From: Hyphomonadaceae bacterium
GTDB lineage: Bacteria; Pseudomonadota; Alphaproteobacteria; Caulobacterales; Hyphomonadaceae
DNA: 64,000 nt
Assembly (NCBI GenBank): GCA_024742355.1
Contig: JANSYM010000008.1
Span: 1 to 64,000, forward strand
Direction: 5' to 3'
Below are positions 8,854 to 18,580 of this stretch, in pieces. The position numbers and the translations under genes were made by a program. Every line of letters starts with the position of its first letter. The first letter of the stretch is position 1. A model generated the notes under the pieces. That model made no database searches, was not told the origin of the DNA, and saw only the letters and a list, made by a program, of their open reading frames with translations.

Positions 8854-8869
8854 ATGACGCATGCGTCAT
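8854..8869. promoter_or_regulatory. Perfect 16-bp palindrome, candidate operator
   Basis: ATGACGCATGCGTCAT is fully self-complementary, and its last base is the first base of the predicted coq4 -35 hexamer. A site of this size and symmetry in this position is typical of TetR- or MarR-family repressors. No such regulator gene is in the window, so the cognate protein is unknown. The site is 70 bases before the coq4 start and about 155 bases before the glnB start on the other strand. Confidence 0.6.
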
Positions 8870-8897
8870 TGTTTGATTTACCCTCTTCTGATATAAG
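8869..8897 (+). promoter_or_regulatory. Predicted coq4 promoter
   Basis: TTGTTT (8869-8874) and TATAAG (8892-8897) are separated by 17 bases and match -35 and -10 elements of a sigma-70-type promoter. The start site would be about 20 bases before the coq4 ATG, whose AGGAG ribosome-binding site fits that leader. The -35 overlaps the palindrome by one base. Confidence 0.55.
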
Positions 8898-8923
8898 AAA
8901 TTCCTATTCAGGAGACCTAACGA

Positions 8924-9694
8924 ATGAACCGGCCTGTCCCTTTCATTGACCCCAGCCGTCCAAAGCCAAAGCGGCGCCCGCTTAAAGCCTGGCGGCACAT
9001 GCAGAAATTGATTGAGGACAAGGAAGATACCGAACAGGTCTTCCACATCATTGAAGCCCTGAATGGCGGCTCCACGCGCAAGGATTTTCAGCGTTTCATG
9101 GCCTCTGAGAGCGGCCCGAAACTGCTTGAGCAACGTTCGTTCCTACCGGACATCCTGGACGATCATGCGCCGCTGAAAGCCCTCCCGGAAGGCACCGTTG
9201 GGCGCGCCTATGTCGAGTTCATGGAGCGCGAAGGCCTGACCGCTCACGGCTTGGTCGAAGAGAGCCTCGCGAACCGCAAGGCGCATGAACAATATGATGA
9301 CGATCTGCTCTGGTACGCCAATCGCCTGCGCGACACGCATGACATGTACCACGTCCTGACCGGGTATGGCCGCGACGCCCTCGGCGAAGATGCATTGCTC
9401 GGTTATACGCACAGCCAGCATGGCGGCCTGGGCGTTAGCTTCATCGCCTTCATGGGCAATCGCCAGATCGCCAAACAGGCCCCGAAAGCGGCCCGCGTGC
9501 GCGAGGTCCTGGCTGAAGGCCGGCGCAATGGCAAAGCCGCGAAACGCATTATCGAGCAGGATATCATCGCGTTGCTCGATCAACCGATCGATGCGGTTCG
9601 CAAACGGCTCAACATCGCCAAACCCGTCCTCTACAGGCGCGCCCTGGAGGTGTTCCGCGAGTATGAGCAAGACCCGCAGCTTGTCGCCGCATGA
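8924..9694 (+). CDS. Coq4-family ubiquinone biosynthesis protein
   Basis: A 256-aa member of the Coq4 family, which in eukaryotes organises the CoQ complex and is linked to removal of the C1 carboxylate of the quinone head group. The signature HDxxH-x11-E is intact: His139, Asp140, His143 and Glu155 in THDMYHVLTGYGRDALGE. The N-terminus is basic and proline-rich without a membrane segment. AGGAG stands before the ATG. The histidine phosphatase gene overlaps its end by four bases (ATGA), so the two are co-translated. The bacterial role is inferred from the family; a ubiquinone role is likely but not shown by neighbours. Confidence 0.85.
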   Translation: MNRPVPFIDPSRPKPKRRPLKAWRHMQKLIEDKEDTEQVFHIIEALNGGSTRKDFQRFMASESGPKLLEQRSFLPDILDDHAPLKALPEGTVGRAYVEFMEREGLTAHGLVEESLANRKAHEQYDDDLLWYANRLRDTHDMYHVLTGYGRDALGEDALLGYTHSQHGGLGVSFIAFMGNRQIAKQAPKAARVREVLAEGRRNGKAAKRIIEQDIIALLDQPIDAVRKRLNIAKPVLYRRALEVFREYEQDPQLVAA

Positions 9695-10230
9695 TCTATT
9701 TTGTCCGGCACGGTGAGGCGGCGGCGGGATGGGGCGAGCACCCTGATCCTGGCCTGTCTGACAAAGGATGGATTCAGGCCGAAGCCGCTGCCAAGCGCCT
9801 GATTGCGCTCGATATTTCAAACGCCTTGACCAGTCCAATGGCGCGCTGCCAGGAAACCGCGTCCGCCTATGCAGACCTGTCCGGACGCGCCCTTACGATC
9901 GAACCGGCAGTCACCGAAATTCCAACGCCTGACAACATTGAAGACCGGCGCACCTGGCTCCGCGATTTGATGGCCGGAGATTGGGAAACCACGCCAAGCG
10001 AAGTCAAAACCTGGCACCAGAGCTTGCTCGAAACCGTCCAGCAACTCCCGGATAACACAGTCGTTTTCAGTCATTTCATCGCCATCAACGCGATTGTCGG
10101 ACATCTAACTGGCGCCTCTGCGGTGACGGTGTTCCGGCCAAATTATTGCAGTGTCACAACGCTTGAGCGGCAAGGCGGAACCCTCGTCCTGGCCGAGCGC
10201 GGCGAAAGCCTTGAGACGCGGGTACTGTAA
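9691..10230 (+). CDS. Histidine phosphatase family protein
   Basis: A 179-aa phosphoglycerate-mutase-like phosphatase. The catalytic RHGE is at residues 6-9, with its His taking the phosphate. The second arginine segment is SPMARCQETA (about 48-57) and the second histidine is in VVFSHFIAINA (about 125-135). The size and motifs are close to SixA/GpmB-like small phosphatases, and the substrate is unknown. It overlaps the coq4 stop by four bases, which suggests a connected function or at least coupled expression. It converges on tRNA-Val. Confidence 0.85.
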   Translation: MIYFVRHGEAAAGWGEHPDPGLSDKGWIQAEAAAKRLIALDISNALTSPMARCQETASAYADLSGRALTIEPAVTEIPTPDNIEDRRTWLRDLMAGDWETTPSEVKTWHQSLLETVQQLPDNTVVFSHFIAINAIVGHLTGASAVTVFRPNYCSVTTLERQGGTLVLAERGESLETRVL

Positions 10231-10240
10231 GTCTGGAAAA

Positions 10241-10316
10241 TGGTGGGCGGTAACGGGCTCGAACCGCTGACCCTCTCGGTGTAAACGAGATGCTCTACCA
10301 ACTGAGCTAACCGCCC
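10241..10316 (-). tRNA. tRNA-Val (anticodon TAC)
   Basis: Seventy-six bases fold as a cloverleaf on the minus strand: acceptor GGGCGGT with ACCGCCC, D arm GCTC...GAGC, anticodon arm with loop TTTACAC (TAC), and T arm GCGGTTCGAGCCCGT. The CCA end is encoded. It lies downstream of lon in the same direction, behind lon's hairpin terminator. Confidence 0.97.
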
Positions 10317-10360
10317 TTCCGGGATGCTTCCTTTGCCTTGTCTCGATCAGAAAAGCAAGA

Positions 10361-10388
10361 CGGCCCCTGTCAGAAAAAACAGGGGCCG
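10361..10388 (-). terminator. Hairpin terminator after lon
   Basis: A perfect 10-bp stem, CGGCCCCTGT (10361-10370) with ACAGGGGCCG (10379-10388), has an 8-nt T-rich loop. On the minus strand it is followed by TCTTGCTTTTCT, a broken T-tract, about 75 bases after the lon stop and before tRNA-Val. Confidence 0.65.
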
Positions 10389-10463
10389 CTGAACTTTGTT
10401 GGGGCCACGCCCAAACTTGCAGAAACATTGCTGAAACGCGTCCGAAACGCGTCTGAAAATTCC

Positions 10464-12872
10464 CTAGTGCCGCACCGAAGCGCCGCCATCACTGGATGAA
10501 CCACGTCCCGACAAGGTCGCCGCGAGCGCTTCTTCATCCTTCTCCGACCATTCAATCGGGGACAGAGGTTTGGTCAGTGCGCGGGCGAGGACTTCGTTGA
10601 TGTCCGACACCGGAATGATGCTCAGGCTCTCCTGCACATTCTCCGGAATGTCGGCGAGATCCTTTTCATTCTCCTGCGGGATCAGAACCGTCTTGATGCC
10701 GCCGCGAAGGGCTGCGAGCAGCTTCTCCTTCAACCCACCAATCGGCAGGACACGGCCGCGCAACGAGATCTCTCCGGTCATCGCGATGTCGCGGTGCACT
10801 GGATTATTGGTCAGCAGCGACACCATTGCGGTTGTCATCGCAATGCCGGCACTTGGACCATCCTTCGGCGTCGCCCCATCCGGCACGTGGACGTGAATGT
10901 CCGTCGTGTTGAACAGGCTTGGCTTGATGCCGAGCAGAACCGCACGCGAACGCACCAGGGATTGCGCCGCAGAGATTGACTCCTTCATGACGTCGCGCAG
11001 GTTACCGGTGACCTTGGTGTTGCCACGTCCAGGCATGGACACAGCTTCAATGGTCAGCAGGTCGCCGCCGACTTCCGTCCAGGCAAGCCCGGTGACAGCG
11101 CCGACCTGGTCTTCTTCGTCGGCAAGGCCAAAGCGGAACTTCCTGACGCCGGAATAGTCGGCGAGATTTTCCGTAGTGACCGTCACTTGCGTCACGCCTT
11201 CATTGCCGAGCTCGCGCACGGCTTTACGGGCGAGCTTTGCCAGCTCACGTTCGAGCGAACGGACCCCGGCTTCGCGGGTATAGTAACGCAGCAGGTCATT
11301 GATCGCGGCATCCTGGATAACCCATTCGGTTTCAGACAGGCCATGATCGGCACGGATCTTCGGCAGCAGGTGCCGCACAGCGATTTCGCGCTTCTCGTCC
11401 TCGGTATAGCCAGCGATGCGGATGATCTCCATCCGGTCGAGCAGAGGCTGCGGCATGTTCAGGCTGTTGGCCGTGGTGACAAACATGACGTCAGACAGAT
11501 CGTAATCAACTTCCAGATAATGGTCGTTAAAGGTCGAGTTCTGCGCCGGATCGAGCACTTCGAGCAGAGCTGCAGACGGATCGCCGCGATGGTCCATGCC
11601 CATCTTGTCGATCTCATCCAGCAGGAAGAGCGGGTTACCGGTCTTCGCTTTCTTGAGGCTCTGGATCACGCGACCAGGCATCGAACCGATATAGGTCCGG
11701 CGGTGACCGCGGATTTCGCTCTCGTCACGCACGCCGCCAAGCGACACACGGACAAAGTCGCGGCCTGTGGCTTCCGCAATCGACTTGCCGAGCGAGGTCT
11801 TACCAACCCCGGGAGGGCCTACGAGACACAGGATCGGTCCACGCAACTTATTGGTGCGCTTCTGAACCGCGAGATATTCGAGGATGCGCTCTTTGACTTT
11901 CTCGAGACCGTAATGGTCATCATTCAACTGCTTCTCGGCCGCGCCAAGATCAGTTGAGATGTCCTTGCGCTTGTCCCATGGCAGGGACAGCAGCCAGTCG
12001 AGATAGTTGCGTACGACCGTCGATTCAGCCGACATCGGGCTCATCTGGCGGAGTTTCTTGATCTCCTGCTCGGCTTTGGTCCGCGCTTCTTCAGACAGGC
12101 CGGTTTCCTTGATCTTGTCCTCAAGTTCGCCGATCTCGTCGCGCTCACCTTCGCCCTGGTCGCCCAGTTCGCGTTGGATCGCTTTCATCTGTTCGTTCAG
12201 ATAATACTCGCGCTGAGACTTCTCCATCTGACGCTTGACGCGGTTTTTAATCTTCCGCTCCATCTGCATCATGCCCATCTCGCCTTCCATCAGCGACAGG
12301 ACTTTCTCCAGACGGTCTTTGACGTCGGACAGTTCCAACAGGCCTTGTTTCTCGGCCAGTTTTACCTGCAGCTGAGAGGCAACGGCGTCGGCCAGCTTTC
12401 CAGGCTCAACAATCTCGGAAATGGTCGAGACCGATTCCGGCGCAATCTTGCGATTGAGTTTGGCGTAGCTTTCAAATTGTTCGATCACCGCACGCATCAG
12501 CGCTTCGAGTTCGCTCGTATCGCCATCATCGGCGTCGATGACGCCAATCTCAGCGACATAATGGTCGCCGCGATCCTCGAGCGTATTCACGCGGGCACGG
12601 TGGCTGCCTTCGACCAGGACTTTCACAGTCCCGTCCGGCAGTTTCAGAAGTTGTAGAATGGTCGCGGTCGTGCCGACCGGGTGCAGGTCTTCACCGCTTG
12701 GATCATCGGTCGAGGGATCCTTCTGGGCGACGAGCATGATTTCATTATCGCTCTCATCGACCATTTCGAGGGCCCGTACAGACTTGTCACGGCCCACAAA
12801 AAGCGGCGCCACCATGTCTGGAAAAACCACAATATCTCGCAGCGGGAGAACTGGGAGGGTTTTCGTCGTCAT
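10464..12872 (-). CDS. lon: ATP-dependent Lon protease
   Basis: A cytosolic AAA+ serine protease for damaged and regulatory proteins; in Caulobacterales its targets include DnaA and CcrM. The protein is 802 aa, full length. The N-terminal substrate domain begins LPVLPLRDIVVFPDMVAPLFVGR. Walker A is GPPGVGKTS, Walker B is LFLLDEIDKMG, and the catalytic dyad is Ser in KDGPSAGIAM and Lys in GLKEKLLAALRGG. The ATG has AAAGGAG seven bases upstream. It lies after clpP and clpX in the same direction, the common clpP-clpX-lon order, with 161 bases between clpX and lon that may hold its own promoter. Confidence 0.99.
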   Translation of the reverse strand: MTTKTLPVLPLRDIVVFPDMVAPLFVGRDKSVRALEMVDESDNEIMLVAQKDPSTDDPSGEDLHPVGTTATILQLLKLPDGTVKVLVEGSHRARVNTLEDRGDHYVAEIGVIDADDGDTSELEALMRAVIEQFESYAKLNRKIAPESVSTISEIVEPGKLADAVASQLQVKLAEKQGLLELSDVKDRLEKVLSLMEGEMGMMQMERKIKNRVKRQMEKSQREYYLNEQMKAIQRELGDQGEGERDEIGELEDKIKETGLSEEARTKAEQEIKKLRQMSPMSAESTVVRNYLDWLLSLPWDKRKDISTDLGAAEKQLNDDHYGLEKVKERILEYLAVQKRTNKLRGPILCLVGPPGVGKTSLGKSIAEATGRDFVRVSLGGVRDESEIRGHRRTYIGSMPGRVIQSLKKAKTGNPLFLLDEIDKMGMDHRGDPSAALLEVLDPAQNSTFNDHYLEVDYDLSDVMFVTTANSLNMPQPLLDRMEIIRIAGYTEDEKREIAVRHLLPKIRADHGLSETEWVIQDAAINDLLRYYTREAGVRSLERELAKLARKAVRELGNEGVTQVTVTTENLADYSGVRKFRFGLADEEDQVGAVTGLAWTEVGGDLLTIEAVSMPGRGNTKVTGNLRDVMKESISAAQSLVRSRAVLLGIKPSLFNTTDIHVHVPDGATPKDGPSAGIAMTTAMVSLLTNNPVHRDIAMTGEISLRGRVLPIGGLKEKLLAALRGGIKTVLIPQENEKDLADIPENVQESLSIIPVSDINEVLARALTKPLSPIEWSEKDEEALAATLSGRGSSSDGGASVRH

Positions 12873-13033
12873 TTTCGACTCCTTTGCATCTGGCCCCGCT
12901 CAGCGGCGACCATCACCTTCACCCTGTTGTCGGATGATTCTGGCGTCTGTTTCATTTGATGTTCGCACAAGACGAGTTCAACCACCAAATAACGGTGGAA
13001 ATCTGACAATTCTGTCCTATGAGCGCCCGATTT

Positions 13034-14302
13034 CTAGGACGCTTCGCTCGGCTGAACCTGTTTGGCGTGCACATAGAGCGGTTTGGCATTGCCATCGACC
13101 ACTTCTGCGTTGATCACAACCTCATCAACCCCGCGCAATCCGGGCAGTTCGAACATCGTGTCGAGCAGGATGGATTCCATGATGGAGCGAAGGCCCCGGG
13201 CGCCGGTCTTGCGAACGATCGCCTTCTTGGCCACCGCGGCAAGCGCGTCCGGCGTGAAGGTCAGGTTCACATCCTCCATCTCGAACAGTTTCTGATACTG
13301 TTTGATGAGCGCGTTTTTCGGCGCCGTCAGGATGGTGATCAGAGCGTCTTCATCCAGGTCTTCCAGGGTCGCGAGGACCGGCAGACGACCGATGAATTCC
13401 GGAATAAGACCATAGCGTTGCAGGTCTTCAGGCTCGACGGTGCGAAGCACTTCACCAACCCGGCGAGCTTCAGGGTCTTTCACGTCAGCGCCAAAGCCAA
13501 TCGAAGTGGCCTCACCGCGCGATGAAATAATCTTGTCGAGGCCAGCAAAGGCGCCACCACAGATAAACAGGATATTGGTCGTGTCGACTTGCAGGAATTC
13601 CTGCTGCGGGTGCTTACGTCCGCCTTGTGGTGGCACCGCCGCAACCGTGCCTTCCATCAGCTTCAGAAGCGCCTGCTGGACGCCCTCACCCGATACATCG
13701 CGGGTAATCGACGGATTATCGGATTTGCGCGAAATCTTGTCGATCTCATCGATATAGACGATGCCGCGCTGCGCCCGTTCGACATTATAGTCCGAAGCCT
13801 GAAGCAATTTCAGGACGATATTCTCGACATCCTCGCCGACATAACCGGCTTCGGTCAGCGTCGTCGCATCGGCCATCGTGAACGGCACGTCGAGAACCCG
13901 GGCCAGCGTTTGGGCCAGCAAGGTCTTACCGCAACCGGTCGGGCCGATCAGCATGATATTGGATTTGGCCAGTTCAACGCCATCGGCGCCACCTGGATTG
14001 GCGAGGCGTTTATAATGGTTGTGCACCGCGACGGAGAGGATCCGCTTCGCATAAGCCTGTCCGATGACATAATCATCGAGGACTTCGCAGATTTCCTGAG
14101 GTGTCGGGACGCCCTCTTTCGCCTTGAAGCCTGAGGCCTTGTTCTCTTCACGGATAATATCCATGCAGAGTTCAACGCATTCATCACAGATGAACACCGT
14201 TGGGCCCGCAATGAGCTTCTTTACTTCGTGCTGACTCTTTCCACAGAAAGAGCAGTAGAGCGTATTCTTTGAATCGCCGCTGGAACCGTTTTGCTTTGCC
14301 AT
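13034..14302 (-). CDS. clpX: ATP-dependent Clp protease ATP-binding subunit ClpX
   Basis: An AAA+ unfoldase that feeds substrates such as CtrA to ClpP. The protein is 422 aa from the ATG at 14302, supported by AGAGG six bases upstream; a TTG two codons earlier is rejected. The N-terminal zinc-binding domain has CSFCGKS and CDECVELC. Walker A is [10 protein letters not shown], the pore loop is AGYVGED, Walker B is [10 protein letters not shown], and the C-terminal box is [13 protein letters not shown]. It sits between clpP (134 bases upstream) and lon. Confidence 0.99.
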   Translation of the reverse strand: MAKQNGSSGDSKNTLYCSFCGKSQHEVKKLIAGPTVFICDECVELCMDIIREENKASGFKAKEGVPTPQEICEVLDDYVIGQAYAKRILSVAVHNHYKRLANPGGADGVELAKSNIMLIGPTGCGKTLLAQTLARVLDVPFTMADATTLTEAGYVGEDVENIVLKLLQASDYNVERAQRGIVYIDEIDKISRKSDNPSITRDVSGEGVQQALLKLMEGTVAAVPPQGGRKHPQQEFLQVDTTNILFICGGAFAGLDKIISSRGEATSIGFGADVKDPEARRVGEVLRTVEPEDLQRYGLIPEFIGRLPVLATLEDLDEDALITILTAPKNALIKQYQKLFEMEDVNLTFTPDALAAVAKKAIVRKTGARGLRSIMESILLDTMFELPGLRGVDEVVINAEVVDGNAKPLYVHAKQVQPSEAS

Positions 14303-14436
14303 TGGCAACCTCTATGACACGCATGCCTTAACATGCGATTTACCGGGGACGAATCCCAGAAACTAGTTACAACTTTAAAACCCTGACGGGCTCACGCAAG
14401 TCTTAGCTTTCATTCGTGATGCAGGATGAATGCCGT

Positions 14437-15060
14437 TTACTCTTCGCCGTCGTCGGTGCGGCGCTCATAAACCGTGTCGATAATCCCGAAATCCTTAGCT
14501 TCTTCGGCCGTCATGAACGTGTCGCGATCAAGTTTTTTCTCAATCGTGTCATAGTCTTGGCCGGTATGCTTCACGTAGATGTTATTCAGACGCTTCTTCA
14601 GGTCGAGGATTTCGTCGGCGTGGCGCTCAATATCTTTGGCAACACCGCGATAACCACCTGATGGCTGGTGCACCATAACGCGCGAATTCGGCAAACAGAT
14701 ACGATTTCCATTATCGCCGGCTGCCAGCAGCAGAGACCCCATGCTCGCCGCCTGACCGATACAAACGGTCGAAATCGGGCAGCGGATGTATTGCATCGTG
14801 TCGTAAATCGCGAGGCCAGCGGTCACATACCCGCCTGGGCTGTTAATGTAGATCGCGATGTCTTTTTTCGGGTTCTCGGACTCCAGGAATAGGAGCTGAG
14901 CGCTGACCAGTGACGCGGTCGTGTCGTCGATCGGACCGGTGATGAAGATCAGACGTTCCTTGAGGAGCCGCGAGAAGATGTCGAACGCGCGCTCTCCCCG
15001 GCTCGTTTGCTCAATAACTGTTGGGACGAGATTCACATCAGTCGTGCGTGGGTCGAACAT
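14437..15060 (-). CDS. clpP: ATP-dependent Clp protease proteolytic subunit
   Basis: A serine peptidase forming the double heptameric chamber used by ClpX. From the ATG at 15060, with GAAGGTAG in front, the protein is 207 aa, the normal size; a TTG 33 bases earlier has no support. The catalytic triad is Ser106 (QAASMGSLL), His131 (VMVHQPSGG) and Asp180 (KKLDRDTFM). It is the first gene of the clpP-clpX-lon block, and the trigger factor gene often found upstream is absent. Confidence 0.98.
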   Translation of the reverse strand: MFDPRTTDVNLVPTVIEQTSRGERAFDIFSRLLKERLIFITGPIDDTTASLVSAQLLFLESENPKKDIAIYINSPGGYVTAGLAIYDTMQYIRCPISTVCIGQAASMGSLLLAAGDNGNRICLPNSRVMVHQPSGGYRGVAKDIERHADEILDLKKRLNNIYVKHTGQDYDTIEKKLDRDTFMTAEEAKDFGIIDTVYERRTDDGEE

Positions 15061-15154
15061 AAAACTACCTTCAAGCGGAATCGATTTGGCCAAGGGTCTG
15101 GCAGACGCCTTTATATTTGTCCATTCGTGGCGTGATGCAAGGTGTGCATATCGC

Positions 15155-15499
15155 TTAACTCCCGCGCGGAACCGCGGTTCCGAACCGGACGGCGAAATAT
15201 TTCGCGATTTCGCGCGCGGAGCCGAGATAAGAGGCCCCCTTTGCCGACCTGGCTTCGACTAAATCAGCGTTCGCCGATGCCAGGACCAAAGTCGGCGCGT
15301 TCCAATTGCCGTCACCGAGCAGATCGCAGATCGGCGTCCGTGGGTGGTCGATGCCGACATAGCGAATATCAAGCGCCTCCTTGATCGCGGGATAGTAGCT
15401 TAGAACACCCCACATCTCAGCGCATTCGGGGCAGAACTCCCGGCGGTCATTATCCTCGAACCCAGGCGGCAACAGGAACAGAATGTCTTTCTCGCTCAT
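15155..15499 (-). CDS. DUF3088-like thioredoxin-fold protein
   Basis: A 114-aa protein beginning [16 protein letters not shown], with a CPEC pair at residues 23-26, and containing NAPTLVLA, a typical cis-Pro strand region of thioredoxin folds. It resembles the DUF3088 family, whose function is unknown. The hflX stop codon TAG is directly followed by this ATG, so it is translated with hflX. A redox or metal role is suggested only by the CxxC motif. The C-terminus keeps regular residues to the end ([19 protein letters not shown]). Confidence 0.72.
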   Translation of the reverse strand: MSEKDILFLLPPGFEDNDRREFCPECAEMWGVLSYYPAIKEALDIRYVGIDHPRTPICDLLGDGNWNAPTLVLASANADLVEARSAKGASYLGSAREIAKYFAVRFGTAVPRGS

Positions 15500-16837
15500 C
15501 TAATCGACTTTCTCGACTTTGGTGTTGAACTCGTCCGGGAACCGGGACACCAGGCGCCCGAATTCATCCTTGGTGAGGCTCAGCGTCAGGCTGGCTTCGC
15601 CGGTCTCGGAATAGGTTTCGTCCTCGACCTGGGTGTTCTCATAGAGCCAGGCCCGGAATGCCCCATCCTTGTTGGACAGACGCGCCCGGAACCGCGCGCG
15701 GCCGCGATCCAATACCTCTTCGATCACATCAATGAGCTCATCGACACCTTCGCCGGTGACCGCTGACACCGGCACGGCGATCATGCGCTCGCTGATCCGT
15801 TCCAGTTCGGCCATCAACCCATCGCGAACAAAATCAGGGACCAGGTCGATCTTGTTCCAGACTTCGATCATTGGCGGCAGGTCAACGCCTTCGAGATCGG
15901 CGAGTTGTTGCAACACGTTGAGGACATCGCGCTTCTGATCCGCATCCGCTTCGCTGGAACGGTCGCGGACATGGATGAGCAAGTCGGCCTCGAGGGCTTC
16001 TTCCAGGGTCGCGCGGAAACTGTCGACCAGGTGAGTTGGCAGATCGGAAATGAAGCCCACCGTATCGACCAGGCTGGCTTCGCCCAGGACCGGCAGATCG
16101 AGTTTTCGGATCGTCGTGTCGAGAGTCGCGAACGGCATGTCCTTGGCCATCACATCGGCCCCGGTCAGGCGGTTGAACAGAGTCGACTTACCGGCATTGG
16201 TATAGCCGACCAGCGCCACCACACGGCTGTCACGCCGCTTGCGCCCTTCGCGCTGGACGCGGCGGGTGCGTTTGACGTCTTCGAGATCCTTGCGCAGGCG
16301 CCCGACGGCGCGGTCGATCATCCGCTTGTCCGCCTCCAGCTGCGTCTCACCCGGGCCGCCCAGGAAGCCCCTGCCCCCACGCTGGCGTTCCAGGTGGGTC
16401 CAGGTGCGCACCAGGCGCGAGCGCTCGTACAGGAGCCGCGCCAGTTCAACCTGCAGCGCACCTTCCTTGGTCCGCGCTCTCAGCCCGAAGATTTCGAGGA
16501 TCAGTCCCGTCCGGTCGATGACTTTGACGCCGAGCCTGGTTTCAAGATTGCGCTGCTGGATCGGGGTCAGGGATGCGTCCACGATGACCATCGAACAGTC
16601 ATAACCCTTCACGTCCATAATCAGCCGCTCGAGCAAACCACCCGATAACAGGTAACCCGGTGTCGGCTTGCGTACCTGTTCGGCCCGCAGGAAAGCCAGC
16701 TCACAGCCGAGTGCCTCGACCAGACCGGCTGTTTCCTGCAGCCGCTCGGGTCCGGGCCGATCTGCGACCTGGGTCCATGGGATGATGATCCCCGCCGTTT
16801 CAGGCGGCTGTTCGAGATCAATCGGTTTTTGCGTCAA
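15500..16837 (-). CDS. hflX: Ribosome-associated GTPase HflX
   Basis: A GTPase that splits stalled ribosomes, notably under heat stress. The protein is 445 aa. The N-terminal HflX domain ends with the glycine-rich linker GGRGFLGGPGETQLE. The G domain has GYTNAGKST (G1), DTVGF (G3) and NKID (G4). The start is a TTG directly after hfq, with AGG four bases upstream; there is no earlier start between it and the hfq stop and no ATG nearby. Operon: hfq-hflX-DUF3088. Confidence 0.97.
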   Translation of the reverse strand: MTQKPIDLEQPPETAGIIIPWTQVADRPGPERLQETAGLVEALGCELAFLRAEQVRKPTPGYLLSGGLLERLIMDVKGYDCSMVIVDASLTPIQQRNLETRLGVKVIDRTGLILEIFGLRARTKEGALQVELARLLYERSRLVRTWTHLERQRGGRGFLGGPGETQLEADKRMIDRAVGRLRKDLEDVKRTRRVQREGRKRRDSRVVALVGYTNAGKSTLFNRLTGADVMAKDMPFATLDTTIRKLDLPVLGEASLVDTVGFISDLPTHLVDSFRATLEEALEADLLIHVRDRSSEADADQKRDVLNVLQQLADLEGVDLPPMIEVWNKIDLVPDFVRDGLMAELERISERMIAVPVSAVTGEGVDELIDVIEEVLDRGRARFRARLSNKDGAFRAWLYENTQVEDETYSETGEASLTLSLTKDEFGRLVSRFPDEFNTKVEKVD

Positions 16838-16842
16838 AAGGC

Positions 16843-17085
16843 CTAGCTATCTTCTTCATCGAAGAGCTGGACGTGTGCCCCTGGTGCGATCGTAGAGATT
16901 GCGTGCTTGTAAACCAGCTGCGGTGGGCGACCATCGCCGCGCAGCAACACACAAAAGTTGTCAAACCAGGTGACGACGCCCTGCAACTTCACGCCATTGA
17001 CCAGAAAAATCGTCAATGGAGTCTTGGATTTGCGGACTGCGTTAAGGAAAGTATCCTGGAGGTTCTGCTTTTTATCTGAAGACAT
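16843..17085 (-). CDS. hfq: RNA chaperone Hfq
   Basis: A hexameric Sm-like protein that pairs small RNAs with mRNAs. The 80-aa protein has the Sm1 region [20 protein letters not shown] and the Sm2 motif YKHAIST. The C-terminal tail is short and acidic (FDEEDS), typical of alphaproteobacteria. It is followed after 5 bases by hflX. Upstream, 70 bases separate it from the trkH stop, so it may have its own promoter. Confidence 0.99.
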   Translation of the reverse strand: MSSDKKQNLQDTFLNAVRKSKTPLTIFLVNGVKLQGVVTWFDNFCVLLRGDGRPPQLVYKHAISTIAPGAHVQLFDEEDS

Positions 17086-17155
17086 TGTTCGTCTGCCCTT
17101 CTTTTATATTGCAGGCGCTATAACGATTGACCCCGATTTGCAAGCCAAAGCGGCG

Positions 17156-18565
17156 CTATCTTTGCCAAAAAGTTGGATTCAGCGCGGGAAGCAGCGCGAT
17201 CACCTCCAGTCGGCCCAAAATCATCCCGAGCACTGCACAAAACTGCGCCAGTGGAGAGAGCTCCGCATTCATCCCGGCAAGCACATGCCCGGCATTGGAC
17301 AGAGAGCCAATTCCGGCGCGGATGGCGTCATCGAAAGCGAGCCCGGCGGCGCTCAGCAAAAGCGTCCCGATCGTACAGGCAACGATATAGCCAACCAGAT
17401 AGACCCAGACCCCCATGACTGTGCGTTCCGACTGGCGGCGTCCGCGAAACTTGAAATGCTGGACGCTGCCGCGATAGCCGAGTTGCACGAATTCGAGCGC
17501 CACGCGCCGGGTCAGGATGATCAGGCGCGCTAGCTTGAAGCCGCCGGCCGCTGACAGCGCCGACCCGCCGACCAGGACCGGGAACAGGACCAGCACGATG
17601 GGCAGCCGCGAGAATTGCTGCGGCTCGCTGAGTGCTATGCCGCTGGTGGCGAGGGATGAGGTCGCCCAACCGACGCTTTCGAGCAGCGGCAATCCGGCCA
17701 GGAAGGCGAGCACCGTGATCAGGATCAGCGTTCCACCCCAGGCCAGGACCTCCGGATCGAACGGGATCGCCCGCAGCTTCCCCTGCCCCGCGCCATCGAT
17801 TGCGACGAGGCCAAGCGTTCCGGCGATCAGTCCCAACCAAATCAGGATGGCGTGTACGGCGCCGCCGGACGGAGCCGTCATGGATGCGGATGGGTCAACC
17901 AGTCCTGTGGTGATCGCACTGACCGCGCCAGCGAGCGCGTCTCGCGGCGCCAGTCCGATGGCCAGCAACAGGGCGGACAGGACAACCGTACTGCTGAGGA
18001 TAAGGATGGCGCTGACCCGGACCACACGTGGGACGGGATCAAAAAAGCTTCCCTCCGGTTCGCTGAAGAAGCGATTGCGATGCACACCGGGGCCGCCAAG
18101 GTTGAGGCCCGAAAACACGGTCGCGGCAATCGAAACAGCGGCAATCGCGCCGATCAGATGCAACAGCGCCCGCCACACAAATATGCTGGTCGACATCGGG
18201 TTGAGTACGGGATCGACACGGCTATGCCCGGTCGTCGTCAGGTTCGAGACGCTTTCATAGAAGGCGCCAAGCAAGTCCGGTGACCCGATATAATCAAAGA
18301 ATGGGATGGCGGAGATCAGTCCGCCGACTAGCCAGAACAGGATTGCGACGGCGAGGCCATCACGCGCATGCGCACGCCGTTTCGGCTTGTCGGTCAGCAA
18401 GAGTACTGTGCCGCCAATGCCGCCAATCGCAGCGCCAGTGCCCGCGAAGACCATTTGCTGTTCCACGTCCCCGGACGCCAGAGCAACAATGAAGGAAATC
18501 AGGAACAGGCCGGCAAAGCCCAGCGCAATCGCGGAAATCACTCGAACTATGGCCAGATGATTCAC
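17156..18565 (-). CDS. trkH: TrkH-family potassium uptake membrane protein
   Basis: The pore subunit of a Trk-type K+ transporter, 469 aa with roughly ten hydrophobic segments. The four selectivity-filter-like loops can be picked out: NLTTTGHS, AITTGLVD, SSLATSGIA and GSLSNAGHV. They are degenerate compared with classical TrkH, especially loops three and four, so ion selectivity may differ. The start is GTG at 18565, with AGGA eight bases upstream. It follows trkA by 15 bases, forming a trkA-trkH pair at the end of the ntr run. K+ uptake driven by the Na+ or H+ gradient is inferred from the family. Confidence 0.88.
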   Translation of the reverse strand: MNHLAIVRVISAIALGFAGLFLISFIVALASGDVEQQMVFAGTGAAIGGIGGTVLLLTDKPKRRAHARDGLAVAILFWLVGGLISAIPFFDYIGSPDLLGAFYESVSNLTTTGHSRVDPVLNPMSTSIFVWRALLHLIGAIAAVSIAATVFSGLNLGGPGVHRNRFFSEPEGSFFDPVPRVVRVSAILILSSTVVLSALLLAIGLAPRDALAGAVSAITTGLVDPSASMTAPSGGAVHAILIWLGLIAGTLGLVAIDGAGQGKLRAIPFDPEVLAWGGTLILITVLAFLAGLPLLESVGWATSSLATSGIALSEPQQFSRLPIVLVLFPVLVGGSALSAAGGFKLARLIILTRRVALEFVQLGYRGSVQHFKFRGRRQSERTVMGVWVYLVGYIVACTIGTLLLSAAGLAFDDAIRAGIGSLSNAGHVLAGMNAELSPLAQFCAVLGMILGRLEVIALLPALNPTFWQR

Positions 18566-18580
18566 GGGCGGCGTCCTTGC

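Noticed and set aside
11187-11957. A 256-codon plus-strand frame antisense to lon
   Set aside because: Lon motifs are intact on the other strand, and the frame is a composition effect of high GC at third positions.
12873-13033. A heat-shock (RpoH) promoter upstream of lon
   Set aside because: Only a partial GTTGAAC match without a convincing -10 at the right distance; not strong enough to list.
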